Part shown: positions 6,658-14,484 of the stretch, one piece after another
Numbering within the stretch: the first letter of the stretch is position 1
Layout: every line of letters begins with the position of its first letter
DNA from: an uncultured Bacillus sp.
Lineage (GTDB): Bacteria; Bacillota; Bacilli; Bacillales; Cytobacillaceae
Length of the DNA stretch: 18,060 nucleotides
Assembly: GCA_937902115.1 (NCBI GenBank)
Contig: CALGSR010000146.1
Span: 1 to 18,060 of the forward strand
Reading direction: 5' to 3'
Program-made: the position numbers and the translations under genes
Notes under the pieces: generated by a model
Told to the model about the DNA's origin: nothing
The model's database searches: none
The model's input: the letters and a program-made list of their open reading frames with translations, nothing else

Positions 6658-7627
6658 CCCCTATAAAGTCTTTTAATGAGGCAGTTTCACCGATTTTCTT
6701 ATATTTATCATACCGATGAGAAATAAGCTGCTCCTTGTCTAATTTCATCAGTTCTTTTAATGACTCGATCAGCACCTTCTCTATTCGTAAAGCCTGCTCA
6801 TCCATATCCTTATGAGCTCCACCCTTTATCTCCGGAATAATTTGATCAATGACACCCAATTCCTTTAAATCCGGAGCAGTGATTTTCATTGATTCTGCAG
6901 CCCTTTTTGCAAGTCCTGAGTCTTTCCAAAGGATGGAGGCAGCTCCTTCGGGCGAAATAACTGAATACGTTGAGTTTTCAAGCATATGGATATGATTTCC
7001 AACCCCTAACGCTAATGCTCCGCCACTTCCGCCTTCACCAATAACAGTACAAATAATCGGGACTTGAAACCCGGCCATTTCAATCAGATTCCGAGCAATC
7101 GCCTCACTTTGGCCGCGTTCTTCCGCTGTTTTACCCGGAAATGCACCTTTTGTATCAATAAAACAAATAATTGGCCGGTTGAATTTATCTGCTTGCTTCA
7201 TCAGCCTTAGTGCTTTACGAAACCCTTCCGGATGGGGCATACCAAAATTCCTGCGTATATTTTCCTTCGTATCTTTTCCGCGCTGATGACCGACAACCGT
7301 AACAGGAATCCCTTTAAACTTTGCAATTCCCCCTACAATCGCTTCGTCATCAGCAAAAGCACGGTCACCGTGACATTCAAAGAAGTCAGTAAACATACGT
7401 GAAATATAGTCTAATGTAGTCGGTCTGTTTGGATGGCGGGCAATTTGCACCTGATCCCATGGCTGAAGATGATCATATATTTCCTTTTCCAGCTTCAGGA
7501 GCCGTCCCTCAAGCTTTTCTATTTCAACAGAGAGATCTACATCAGCATTCTTTGTAAATTCTTTTAAATCAGCGATTTTTTTTCTTAACTCGACTACAGG
7601 CTTTTCAAACTCTAATTCTCCTGCCAC
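6650..7627 (-). CDS. accA: Acetyl-CoA carboxylase carboxyltransferase subunit alpha
   Basis: With AccD it forms the carboxyltransferase that moves the carboxyl group from biotin on AccB to acetyl-CoA, making malonyl-CoA for fatty acid synthesis. 325 aa, the usual length. It has the N-terminal helical region (about 1-60), HGDRAFADD near 86, GHQRGKDTKENIRRNFG (113-129), IDTKGAFPG (157-165), the oxyanion-type GEGGSGGALA (197-206) and SPEGAASILW (225-234). The start is GTG (7625-7627), preceded by GGGAGG with about 9 nt spacing; it overlaps the end of accD by 16 bases, so the two subunits are translationally coupled, fitting their equal stoichiometry. A terminator overlaps its stop codon. Confidence 0.97.
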   Translation of the reverse strand: MAGELEFEKPVVELRKKIADLKEFTKNADVDLSVEIEKLEGRLLKLEKEIYDHLQPWDQVQIARHPNRPTTLDYISRMFTDFFECHGDRAFADDEAIVGGIAKFKGIPVTVVGHQRGKDTKENIRRNFGMPHPEGFRKALRLMKQADKFNRPIICFIDTKGAFPGKTAEERGQSEAIARNLIEMAGFQVPIICTVIGEGGSGGALALGVGNHIHMLENSTYSVISPEGAASILWKDSGLAKRAAESMKITAPDLKELGVIDQIIPEIKGGAHKDMDEQALRIEKVLIESLKELMKLDKEQLISHRYDKYKKIGETASLKDFIGVK

Positions 7628-8490
7628 TGAGGTACACCTCCCGGTTGATGAATATCTAAAATATTTACCACTTTCTCTTTTAACTCTAAGCGGGAAATAA
7701 CAGCATCCACCTGTCCATGTTCTAATTGGAATTCTGCTGTTTGAAAATCCTCCGGAAGTTCTTCGCGAATCGTCTGCTCAATCACTCTTTTACCGGCAAA
7801 TCCTATTAAAGCACCTGGCTCTGCAAGATTATAGTCCCCAAGGGAAGCAAAGCTTGCGGATACTCCTCCTGTTGTTGGGTGGGTCATGATCGATAGATAC
7901 AAGCCGCCATGATCACTGAATCTCTTTAACGCCACGCTGGTTTTTGCCATTTGCATTAAACTCAAGATCCCTTCCTGCATCCTTGCACCGCCGGAAGCTG
8001 TAAAAATAATAAACGGCAGGGAACATTCATCTGCTTTTTCAATTGCTCTCGTGATTTTTTCTCCGACAACAGACCCCATACTGGCCATGCGAAAAGTTGA
8101 GTCCATCACAGCTATTGCTATTCTAATCCCGCCTACCGTGCCGATACCGGTGACAACCGCCTCGTTTTCACCCGTTTTCTGCCGATCCTTTTCAATCTTT
8201 TCTAAGTAATCAGTGAATTGCAACGGGTTAACCGAAACCATCTCCCTGTCCATTTCCTCAAATGTTCCCTCATCAAGAAATGATTCAAGTCTTTCTCGTG
8301 CATTCATGGTATGGTGATGACCGCAATGCAGGCATACTTTTAAATTTTTTAGTAACTCTTTTGTATACATAATTTTTTTACAGTCCGGACATTTCGTGAA
8401 AACCCCTTCAGGAACATCCTGCTTGGCGTTTGCTGAAGGGATGGTCGCATATTTTTTCTTTGTCGATTTTGAAAATAAATCTTTAAGCAA
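7612..8490 (-). CDS. accD: Acetyl-CoA carboxylase carboxyltransferase subunit beta
   Basis: The zinc-binding beta subunit of the carboxyltransferase, partner of AccA. 292 aa. The zinc ribbon is intact: Cys34 and Cys37 (KCPDCK) and Cys53 and Cys56 (VCLHCG). The crotonase-fold carboxyltransferase core carries FTASGGARMQEG (163-174), HPTTGGVSASFASLGD (204-219) and GFAGKRVIEQT (about 230-240). The start is TTG (8488-8490), supported by GGGAGG 7 nt upstream and by the normal MLKDLF N-terminus. It is the first gene of the accD-accA pair; the 394-bp spacer upstream should hold the promoter. Confidence 0.97.
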   Translation of the reverse strand: MLKDLFSKSTKKKYATIPSANAKQDVPEGVFTKCPDCKKIMYTKELLKNLKVCLHCGHHHTMNARERLESFLDEGTFEEMDREMVSVNPLQFTDYLEKIEKDRQKTGENEAVVTGIGTVGGIRIAIAVMDSTFRMASMGSVVGEKITRAIEKADECSLPFIIFTASGGARMQEGILSLMQMAKTSVALKRFSDHGGLYLSIMTHPTTGGVSASFASLGDYNLAEPGALIGFAGKRVIEQTIREELPEDFQTAEFQLEHGQVDAVISRLELKEKVVNILDIHQPGGVPQWQEN

Positions 8491-8619
8491 GGTGTAACCT
8501 CCCTTGTTTCTTCAATCAAATTAATGGTATAGGGACAGATGTTTGATCCATCAGGAAAATATGTACAATCAATCAGAAGATGCCCAGCATGATCCATTAA
8601 ATTATAAAGTAAAATTCAA

Positions 8620-8643
8620 ATAAATAATGTTTAAATCTGTCAA
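8620..8643 (-). promoter_or_regulatory. Possible promoter for accD
   Basis: On the minus strand a perfect -35 TTGACA (8638-8643) is followed after 18 nt by TTGAAT, a weak -10. A perfect TATAAT also occurs further downstream (complement of 8601-8606) but lacks a clear -35. I cannot tell which is used. No FapR-type palindrome was found near them. Confidence 0.3.
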
Positions 8644-8759
8644 AATCTCATCGACATTTTCCTAAATTCCTCATAGGTTCTGCGAGTAAGATTATATTCC
8701 TGTTTTGTGAATATTTACAGCCCTAATTCCAAAGAATGATAGTAATCTTCGCAAACAGA

Positions 8760-8784
8760 GGAGCGTCCAACCATTAGACGCTCC
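8760..8784 (-). terminator. Hairpin after ytsJ, probable terminator
   Basis: GGAGCGTC (8760-8767) and GACGCTCC (8777-8784) form a perfect 8-bp GC-rich stem with a 9-nt loop, about 100 nt past the ytsJ stop. The minus-strand sequence after it is TCTGTTTGC, a poor U-tract, so termination efficiency is uncertain. Confidence 0.5.
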
Positions 8785-8884
8785 ACTCGTTCACGTTCTT
8801 AAGATCATAATCTTTCAGGTTAGATATTCCAATAAGCTATTTGGCATATTGTTCTAAACCCTTTATTCATAATGCAGGCATTTA

Positions 8885-10123
8885 TTACTCGCCTTTTCCA
8901 ATTAAAGCAAGCTTACGTGTTCTTTCTTTGATTTCTTCAGGATCTACCTTTATTCGAGCTACACCGGTTTCCATTGCAGCCTTCGCAACAGCAGCCGCTA
9001 CTTCCGGAGCAACACGTGGATCAAACGGCCCAGGGATGACGTAATCCGCATGAAGCTCTGATGCTTGAATAAGACCAGCTATCGCTTGAACAGCGGCCAC
9101 TTTCATCTGTTCGTTAATTTGCGTAGCACGTACATCAAGCGCCCCCCTGAAAATTCCCGGGAAAGCAAGAACGTTGTTTACTTGGTTTGGATAGTCTGAG
9201 CGGCCGGTTCCAATTACGGCTGCACCTGCTGCTTTTGCCTCATCAGGTGAAATTTCAGGATTGGGATTAGCCATAGCAAAGATGATTGCGTCCCTATTCA
9301 TTGATTTTACCATATCCTGAGAAAGTGCGCCTGCCGCAGATACGCCAATAAATACGTCAGCCCCTTTAATAACATCTTTCAAGCTGCCGGAGATGTTGTC
9401 TTTATTGGTGAACTTAGCTACTTCATTTTTTACAGTATTCATCCCATTTGGACGGCCTTCATAGATTGAGCCTTTTGTATCGCACATGATAATATCACGA
9501 ACACCAAAGAAGTGAAGTAATTTAATAATCGCAATGCCGGCTGCCCCTGCTCCATTGGCAACAACCTTAATTTCCGAGATTTTTTTATTCACAATCTTCA
9601 ATGCGTTTACCAAGCCGGCTGCTGTTACAATCGCTGTCCCATGCTGGTCATCATGAAATACCGGAATGCTTGCTTCTTTTTTTAGTCTTTCTTCTATTTC
9701 AAAACAATGCGGAGCAGAAATATCTTCGAGGTTTACTCCGCCAAATGTGGGTTCTAATAGCTTAACCGTTTCAATAATTTTTTCTGTATCCGTTGTATTT
9801 AAACAAATTGGAAATGCATCTACACCGGCAAAACTCTTAAATAATACGGCCTTACCTTCCATAACTGGGAGTGCTGCCTCAGGCCCTATATTTCCCAGGC
9901 CCAATACTGCTGTGCCATCTGTAACTACCGCTACCATATTCCCTTTCATCGTATATTCATATACTGTTTCAGGTTTATCATAAATTTCTTTACACGGTTC
10001 GGCTACACCAGGAGAGTAGGCGAGGCTTAGATCCTTTCCATTCTGTACTTTAACCTTCGATTTTGATTCTAATTTCCCCTTATTCTCTCGATGCATATGC
10101 AGTGCTTCTTCTCTTAATGTCAC
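8885..10123 (-). CDS. ytsJ: NAD(P)-dependent malic enzyme YtsJ
   Basis: Oxidatively decarboxylates malate to pyruvate with CO2 release. In B. subtilis YtsJ is the main NADP-dependent malic enzyme needed for growth on malate; cofactor preference here is inferred from that. 412 aa, short bacterial type. Motifs: SLAYSPGVAEP (33-43, catalytic Tyr36), GKAVLFKSFAGVDAFPI (90-106, catalytic Lys), NLEDISAPHCFEIE (131-144) and FHDDQHGTA (156-164) for the metal, the Rossmann loop NGAGAAG (190-196), and GTGRSDYPNQVNN (305-317). The start is GTG (10121-10123) after AGGGAG with 8 nt spacing. It lies 190 bp downstream of dnaE on the same strand; an extended -10 in that gap suggests its own promoter. Confidence 0.95.
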   Translation of the reverse strand: MTLREEALHMHRENKGKLESKSKVKVQNGKDLSLAYSPGVAEPCKEIYDKPETVYEYTMKGNMVAVVTDGTAVLGLGNIGPEAALPVMEGKAVLFKSFAGVDAFPICLNTTDTEKIIETVKLLEPTFGGVNLEDISAPHCFEIEERLKKEASIPVFHDDQHGTAIVTAAGLVNALKIVNKKISEIKVVANGAGAAGIAIIKLLHFFGVRDIIMCDTKGSIYEGRPNGMNTVKNEVAKFTNKDNISGSLKDVIKGADVFIGVSAAGALSQDMVKSMNRDAIIFAMANPNPEISPDEAKAAGAAVIGTGRSDYPNQVNNVLAFPGIFRGALDVRATQINEQMKVAAVQAIAGLIQASELHADYVIPGPFDPRVAPEVAAAVAKAAMETGVARIKVDPEEIKERTRKLALIGKGE

Positions 10124-10252
10124 CCTTTACACTCCCTCTAGATAGATTCAAAGCTAAATAAATGTTACTTTCCTATGTTAAAACACCAAATAGCCTATTA
10201 AAGCTGTGACATTTTACATAGCTAACATAGTTGTTGTGTCATATAACACCCA

Positions 10253-10325
10253 TTATTCTAACACTATAACATTTTCTATTTCTTTAATAAAGATACGAAT
10301 ACGATTTATTGATTCATTTATAATT
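10253..10325 (-). pseudogene. Possible decayed C-terminal coding remnant of dnaE
   Basis: Directly after the dnaE stop, a different reading frame encodes NESINRIRIFIKEIENVIVLE up to a TAA at 10253-10255, and the same frame then continues WVLYDTTTMLAM. RIRIFIK and VLYD loosely resemble the segments that begin the C-terminal domain of B. subtilis DnaE (about VYIKIE and GVYLYYE, from memory). The gap to ytsJ (190 bp) is close to the size of that missing domain. This is an inference from short similarity and could be chance. Confidence 0.25.
10256..10264 (-). promoter_or_regulatory. Possible ytsJ promoter (extended -10)
   Basis: The minus strand reads TGTTAGAAT here, an extended -10 (TG, one base, TAGAAT) about 135 nt upstream of the ytsJ start. 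The matching -35 region is poor. I saw no convincing terminator for dnaE in the 190-bp gap, so ytsJ may also be read from dnaE. Confidence 0.3.
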
Positions 10326-13300
10326 ATTCATATTTTTTGTTATATTCGTAATGTTTTCGCCTTTCTGGATAATCAACTGTTCCTTTCCTTGACGCTGTTC
10401 CATTTTCGCCTCAATCAACAAGATATTTCCCTGCATAACATCAGATGCTATCTTCCTTAGTACATTAGGAAATACGACAGCTTCCATATCATCGCTTTGA
10501 TCACTGATGGTTAGAAAGGCCATTTGCTCTCCCTTTTTCGTCCTGATTTTTTTTACTGTACTAATATAAACAACAGCTCTGCCAAAAGGCTCTGAAGCAG
10601 TAAATTCATATAACGGTTTAATTTTCAGCAATTCAAAATATTGTTTGTACAATGAAACTGGATGATCAGATAAATAAAATCCGAGTACCTCTTTTTCAAG
10701 ACTTAGCTTAACCTCTGCTGGAATCGGCTCAACCGCAGTATATTTAGGTTGGAGCATAAAAGACTCCTTTGAAAATAAATCACCTTGTTCGCCTCCAGCC
10801 GGCCGGACCAGCTGTGCGTGATCAAGGGCTGCATCAAGACTGGCAAGCAGCACCGCCCGATCCTCACCAAATTCGTCAAAGCTTCCGGAAACCACAAGAG
10901 CTTCAAGCGTTTTTCGATTGACTGCCTTAGGAGAGATGCGAATACAAAAGTCAAATAAAGAATTGAACTTCTGTTCTTTGCGCGCACGAAATATTTCCTT
11001 TAAAGCTACTCCACCTACTCCTTTAATAGCAGCGAGGCTATACCGTACCCCTCCTTTTTCAACAAGATAGGAATAACCACTATGGTTAATTGATGGCGGA
11101 AGAAGTGAAATATTCATTTGTTTTAGCTCCTGAATATACTGCGCTGTTCTTCTTTCATTGCCTGCTGCTGATGAAAGAAGAGATGCCATAAAAGGTATCG
11201 GGTAATGCGCCTTAAGCCAGGCAAGCTGATAGGCTATAAAGCTATATGCAACAGCATGACTGCGGTTAAAACCATAATTGGCGAAGCGGACAATCAAATC
11301 ATAAATTTGGTCGGCCGTCTTTCTTTCATAGCCCTTCGTTTCCGCTCCAGCAATAAAATGCGCTCTTTCACGATCAAGTACCTCTTTTTGCTTTTTACTT
11401 ACTGCACGTCGCAGCAGATCGGCCTCCCCTAGTGAAAACCCCGCCATCTTCGCAGCAATCTGCATGATTTGCTCCTGATAAACGATGACTCCGTACGTAT
11501 TTTCTAATATCGGCTTCAAATCGGGATGAGGATAGACCACTTTTTCGCGGCCCAATTTCCGTTCAATGAATTGAGGAATATTTTCCATCGGACCCGGTCG
11601 ATAGAGGGCATTTACAGCGACGATATCCTCAAACCGATTTGGCTGCAGCCGTTTGAGTACACTGCGCATTCCTTCAGATTCTAATTGGAAAACTCCAGTT
11701 GTATGTCCTGCACTTAATAGGTCATAGGTTAATGGATCATCAAGGGGAATCTGTTTAATGTTTATTCTTTGTCCCGTAGTCCGAAGAATCGATGTAACGA
11801 TTGATTCAATCAATGATAAATTCCTTAACCCAAGGAAGTCCATTTTCAGTAACCCAAGCTCCTCCAAATATTCCATTGAGTACTGGGTTAAATAAATATC
11901 ATCATGCCCCTTTGTTATCGGAATCACTTCCACAAGCGGTTCTTCACTCAGCACAACACCTGCTGCATGTGTTGAAGTATGTCGGGGCAGACCCTCAAGA
12001 CGCAAAGCAGTTTCAAATAAAAGCCGCTGTGAATCTGATTCACGGACAAAACCCTGCAGCTGTCTAGATTGTTTATAAGCTTCTTCGAGAGTTATACCTA
12101 GCGTTCCCGGCACCATCCTTGACAATTTATCCAATTCCTTTGTATTGAGGCCAAACACCCGCCCCACATCCCTGAGTACCGCTTTTGCGGCAAATGTTCC
12201 GAATGTAATAATTTGTGCGGCATGAAGCTGACCGTATTTTCGGCTTACATATTGAATCACTTCATCACGCCTGTGATCAGGGAAATCAATATCGATATCC
12301 GGCATAGAAATACGCTCAGGATTCAAAAATCGCTCGAAAAGAAGCTGATGTTTGATTGGATCCACATCGGTAATATACAAAGTATAGGCTACCATTGAAC
12401 CGGCCGCCGACCCACGCCCCGGTCCGGTTAAGATCCTCGACTCCCTGGCATATCTCATAAAATCCCAGACAATGAGAAAATAATCACTGAAATCCATCCT
12501 TTTTATCACCGATAATTCATAAACCAACCTTTTCCTTTTTTCATCGTTTTGTTCCGAGTCCGAATACCTTTCTTTAAAGCCCTGCCAGCATAAATATTCT
12601 AATAACTGTTCTGCAGGAACTCCCTTTTCTGTTGGATATCTCGGTAATTTTGTTTTTTGCAATTCAATCATCACATTACAGTTTTCCGCTATTTTGAGTG
12701 TGTTTTCTAGAATCTCAGGTAGTGACGAAAATAATTCGATCATCTCCTGCGCTGTCTTTAAATAATATTGGTCATTAGGGAGTTTTTCCCGATCCCCATC
12801 CTTTAATTTATTGCCATTTTTAATTGCGAGCAAACACTCTTGGGCAAATGAATCCTCTTGGTGTAAATAATGAACCTGATTCGTCGCCACCAGCCCCACC
12901 AGATTTTCTCTCGCTACTTCAATTAATTGCCTATTTAACATTTGCTCTTCTTGGAGGCCATGATTTTGGATACTGAGGTAAAATGAATCTGCTTCAAAAA
13001 TCTGCTGATAGAGAGTAAGTATTTTTTGTGCTGTTTCCACATCATCATTTAGCAGTGCCTGTTCCATTTCCCCTTCCATTCCCGGCGTGATTGCATACAA
13101 ACCTTTTGCATAGTGTCTCAGCCATTTAATAGGAATCCCTTTAGGCGATTTTGTCTGCACACTGCTCGATATCTTAAAAAGCTGCTGCAGCCCCGTTTGA
13201 TTTTTTGCTAAGAGGACGAGGGGAAAGGCTCCTGAATCCTGATACTCACTGAGCACGTCCACGGTGAGACCTATAATTGGCTTAATCCCTTGCTTTATAC

Positions 13301-13469
13301 ATTCCTTGTAAAAAGAAACCATCCCGTACATTACATTTCTATCGGTTAAAGCAATTGCTTTATACCCTTTTGCCTTGGCATCTGCAACCAGCTTTTCAAT
13401 TGATGCTGTGCTCGTTAATAAACTAAATGCACTGTATACATGAAGGTGAACAAATGACACAACATACAC
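10314..13469 (-). CDS. dnaE: DNA polymerase III subunit alpha DnaE, short C-terminus
   Basis: The second replicative polymerase of low-GC Firmicutes, which extends RNA primers before hand-off to PolC. 1051 aa. Order: PHP domain (about 5-205), C-family polymerase core with GPGRGSAAGS (349-358), the catalytic acidic cluster PDIDIDFPD (390-398; Asp391, Asp393) and the third acidic residue in KMDFLGLRN (Asp544), RPGPMENIP and the GFNRSHAVAYS motif (733-743), HhH region, a sliding-clamp binding motif QGDLF (895-899) and an OB fold (about 960-1035). No proofreading exonuclease is present, as expected. Two GTG starts are possible: 13467-13469 and 13458-13460; the second gives MSFVHL as in B. subtilis. 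The protein ends right after the OB fold, about 65-75 residues shorter than the roughly 1115 aa of B. subtilis. Confidence 0.95.
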   Translation of the reverse strand: MYVVSFVHLHVYSAFSLLTSTASIEKLVADAKAKGYKAIALTDRNVMYGMVSFYKECIKQGIKPIIGLTVDVLSEYQDSGAFPLVLLAKNQTGLQQLFKISSSVQTKSPKGIPIKWLRHYAKGLYAITPGMEGEMEQALLNDDVETAQKILTLYQQIFEADSFYLSIQNHGLQEEQMLNRQLIEVARENLVGLVATNQVHYLHQEDSFAQECLLAIKNGNKLKDGDREKLPNDQYYLKTAQEMIELFSSLPEILENTLKIAENCNVMIELQKTKLPRYPTEKGVPAEQLLEYLCWQGFKERYSDSEQNDEKRKRLVYELSVIKRMDFSDYFLIVWDFMRYARESRILTGPGRGSAAGSMVAYTLYITDVDPIKHQLLFERFLNPERISMPDIDIDFPDHRRDEVIQYVSRKYGQLHAAQIITFGTFAAKAVLRDVGRVFGLNTKELDKLSRMVPGTLGITLEEAYKQSRQLQGFVRESDSQRLLFETALRLEGLPRHTSTHAAGVVLSEEPLVEVIPITKGHDDIYLTQYSMEYLEELGLLKMDFLGLRNLSLIESIVTSILRTTGQRINIKQIPLDDPLTYDLLSAGHTTGVFQLESEGMRSVLKRLQPNRFEDIVAVNALYRPGPMENIPQFIERKLGREKVVYPHPDLKPILENTYGVIVYQEQIMQIAAKMAGFSLGEADLLRRAVSKKQKEVLDRERAHFIAGAETKGYERKTADQIYDLIVRFANYGFNRSHAVAYSFIAYQLAWLKAHYPIPFMASLLSSAAGNERRTAQYIQELKQMNISLLPPSINHSGYSYLVEKGGVRYSLAAIKGVGGVALKEIFRARKEQKFNSLFDFCIRISPKAVNRKTLEALVVSGSFDEFGEDRAVLLASLDAALDHAQLVRPAGGEQGDLFSKESFMLQPKYTAVEPIPAEVKLSLEKEVLGFYLSDHPVSLYKQYFELLKIKPLYEFTASEPFGRAVVYISTVKKIRTKKGEQMAFLTISDQSDDMEAVVFPNVLRKIASDVMQGNILLIEAKMEQRQGKEQLIIQKGENITNITKNMNNYK

Positions 13470-13491
13470 ATCCTTATTTCCTTATGAATTC

Positions 13492-13497
13492 ATTATA
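13492..13497 (-). promoter_or_regulatory. Possible -10 element for dnaE
   Basis: The minus strand carries a perfect TATAAT about 25-30 nt upstream of the dnaE start codons. The sequence 17 nt further upstream (TTTTCT) is a weak -35. Confidence 0.3.
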
Positions 13498-13551
13498 AAG
13501 TTTTGTAGGTTAAAAGAAAATACGTTCTATTTTTTAGTTTCTTGACTGTAC

Positions 13552-13578
13552 ATAATTGAGCAGCTTTGTCCATATGTT
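13552..13578 (+). promoter_or_regulatory. Possible sigma-E promoter for ytrHI
   Basis: ATAATT (13552-13557), 13 nt, then CATATGTT (13571-13578) resembles the mother-cell sigma-E pattern (ATATT-like -35, CATACAAT-like -10). In B. subtilis ytrH and ytrI are reported as sigma-E controlled, which is why I looked for it. The match is partial; a TTGACT at 13542-13547 has no good -10. Confidence 0.35.
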
Positions 13579-13615
13579 TTAAATAGAGTAATTAATCATT
13601 TAAGGATGGGATGAT

Positions 13616-13954
13616 ATGGAAAATCAACCGTTTTTCTCACTATTTTTACAAAGCTATTTTATTGCATTGGGCGTTCTTATCGGAGGTTCCATCATCGGAG
13701 GGCTGGCTGCTTTTCTCACAGGAAAACCGCCCTTAACCTTAATTTACCGTTTATCTAACATGATCCATATCTGGGCCATCGTAACTGCCATCGGAGGTAC
13801 CTTTGATGCCGTTTCAACGCTTGAAAGAGGAATTTTAGAAGGAGAAACGAAGGATCTATTTAAACAATGTCTACTCATCCTTTCTGCTTTAGGCGGTGCA
13901 CAGACAGGTTCATTATTTATTAACTGGTTAACGCAGGAGCATATCAATTTATGA
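13616..13954 (+). CDS. ytrH: Sporulation membrane protein YtrH
   Basis: A 112-aa membrane protein of the YtrH family, conserved in spore-formers; with YtrI it is reported to be needed for a late stage of sporulation in B. subtilis, in the mother cell. Its biochemical role is unknown. Glycine-rich hydrophobic segments are visible at about 14-35 (YFIALGVLIGGSIIGGLAAF), about 50-65 (HIWAIVTAIGGTFDAVS) and about 85-105 (LILSALGGAQTGSLFINWL). The start ATG at 13616 follows AAGGATGGG. The stop overlaps the ytrI start as ATGA, so the two are translationally coupled. It diverges from dnaE. Confidence 0.9.
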   Translation: MENQPFFSLFLQSYFIALGVLIGGSIIGGLAAFLTGKPPLTLIYRLSNMIHIWAIVTAIGGTFDAVSTLERGILEGETKDLFKQCLLILSALGGAQTGSLFINWLTQEHINL

Positions 13955-14454
13955 GAATCCCTCCTTATTACCAAAAACCATCCTGGCAGGTATTTACAGC
14001 CGGAATGCTCATTGGCGGTGTAATAAGCTGGTTTATTTTTTTATATATTTATGGTGAATGGCAAGAGGAATACAGTAAAAAGATCGCAAAGCAGCAAACA
14101 ACGATTACGAAGTTAGAAAATGAGAAACTGATTTGGCAGGAGGAATTTAAAAAACTTAATAAAGAGAATCAAGAAAAAATAACCGTTCAATCTATTTATA
14201 TCAAAATAAAAAACAAAGATAAATATGATTTAGATCGATTTAGTGTTTTTCAAATGGAAGATGAAATAAAGAAAGATATCGGAATGATGATTGCAAAGGA
14301 TTTAGATACAGCCTATAACAGCCGTGAGTTAATCAAAAAAATCATTGAGAATAAAGTCCTTCCTGCGAATGAAAAACGCTATAAACTAAAAATAACGGAA
14401 ATGACCATCTATACGACACTTTCTATCGAAGTCGAGCTAATGATTGCGGATTAG
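13951..14454 (+). CDS. ytrI: Sporulation protein YtrI
   Basis: A 167-aa membrane-anchored protein, partner of YtrH. It has a short cytoplasmic N-terminus, one strong membrane segment (about 15-33, FTAGMLIGGVISWFIFLYI), a charged heptad-rich stretch likely to form a coiled coil (about 36-75, rich in Lys, Glu and Gln) and a soluble C-terminal domain with alternating beta-like segments. The product is needed for efficient sporulation in B. subtilis; no enzymatic motif is visible. The start ATG overlaps the ytrH stop by 4 bases (ATGA), with AGGAG 11 nt upstream. Its end abuts the nrnA terminator 5 bp downstream, so the genes converge almost without spacer. Confidence 0.88.
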   Translation: MRIPPYYQKPSWQVFTAGMLIGGVISWFIFLYIYGEWQEEYSKKIAKQQTTITKLENEKLIWQEEFKKLNKENQEKITVQSIYIKIKNKDKYDLDRFSVFQMEDEIKKDIGMMIAKDLDTAYNSRELIKKIIENKVLPANEKRYKLKITEMTIYTTLSIEVELMIAD

Positions 14455-14484
14455 AAAACGCCCGGTATCAGACCCGGGCGAAAC
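14455..14484 (-). terminator. Terminator of nrnA overlapping its stop codon
   Basis: CGCCCGG (14459-14465) and CCGGGCG (14474-14480) form a 7-bp all-GC stem with an 8-nt loop; on the minus strand it is followed by TTTTCT. The nrnA stop codon (14468-14470) lies inside the loop and the last sense codons form the first arm. The other strand has no U-tract, so it serves nrnA rather than ytrI. Confidence 0.8.

Larger units (their letters stand above)
8491..8884. other. 394-bp spacer between accD and ytsJ
   Basis: No coding sequence that I can support. It holds the GC-rich hairpin at 8760-8784 and possible accD promoter elements at 8601-8643. The octamer TGATCCAT occurs twice (8543-8550 and 8590-8597), and a short palindromic element TGTGAATATTTACA lies at 8706-8719. 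Minus-strand transcription of ytsJ would enter from the right and probably stop at the hairpin. Confidence 0.6.

Noticed and set aside
8491..8640. FapR operator for accDA
   Set aside because: I searched by eye for the TTAGTACC-type palindrome upstream of accD and did not find one.
8706..8719. Palindromic TGTGAATATTTACA, considered as a Rex, Fnr or CRP-like operator
   Set aside because: Only the left half matches Rex (TTGTGAA); the right half and spacing fit neither Rex nor Fnr, and it sits far from the nearest gene start.
9666..9983. 105-codon open frame on the plus strand inside ytsJ
   Set aside because: Antisense to the malic enzyme, no Shine-Dalgarno sequence and no recognisable domain.
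10206..10460. 84-codon plus-strand frame across the dnaE 3' end and the gap to ytsJ
   Set aside because: Overlaps the dnaE OB-fold coding region, has no ribosome site and translates to an AT-driven Ile/Ser/Phe-rich string.
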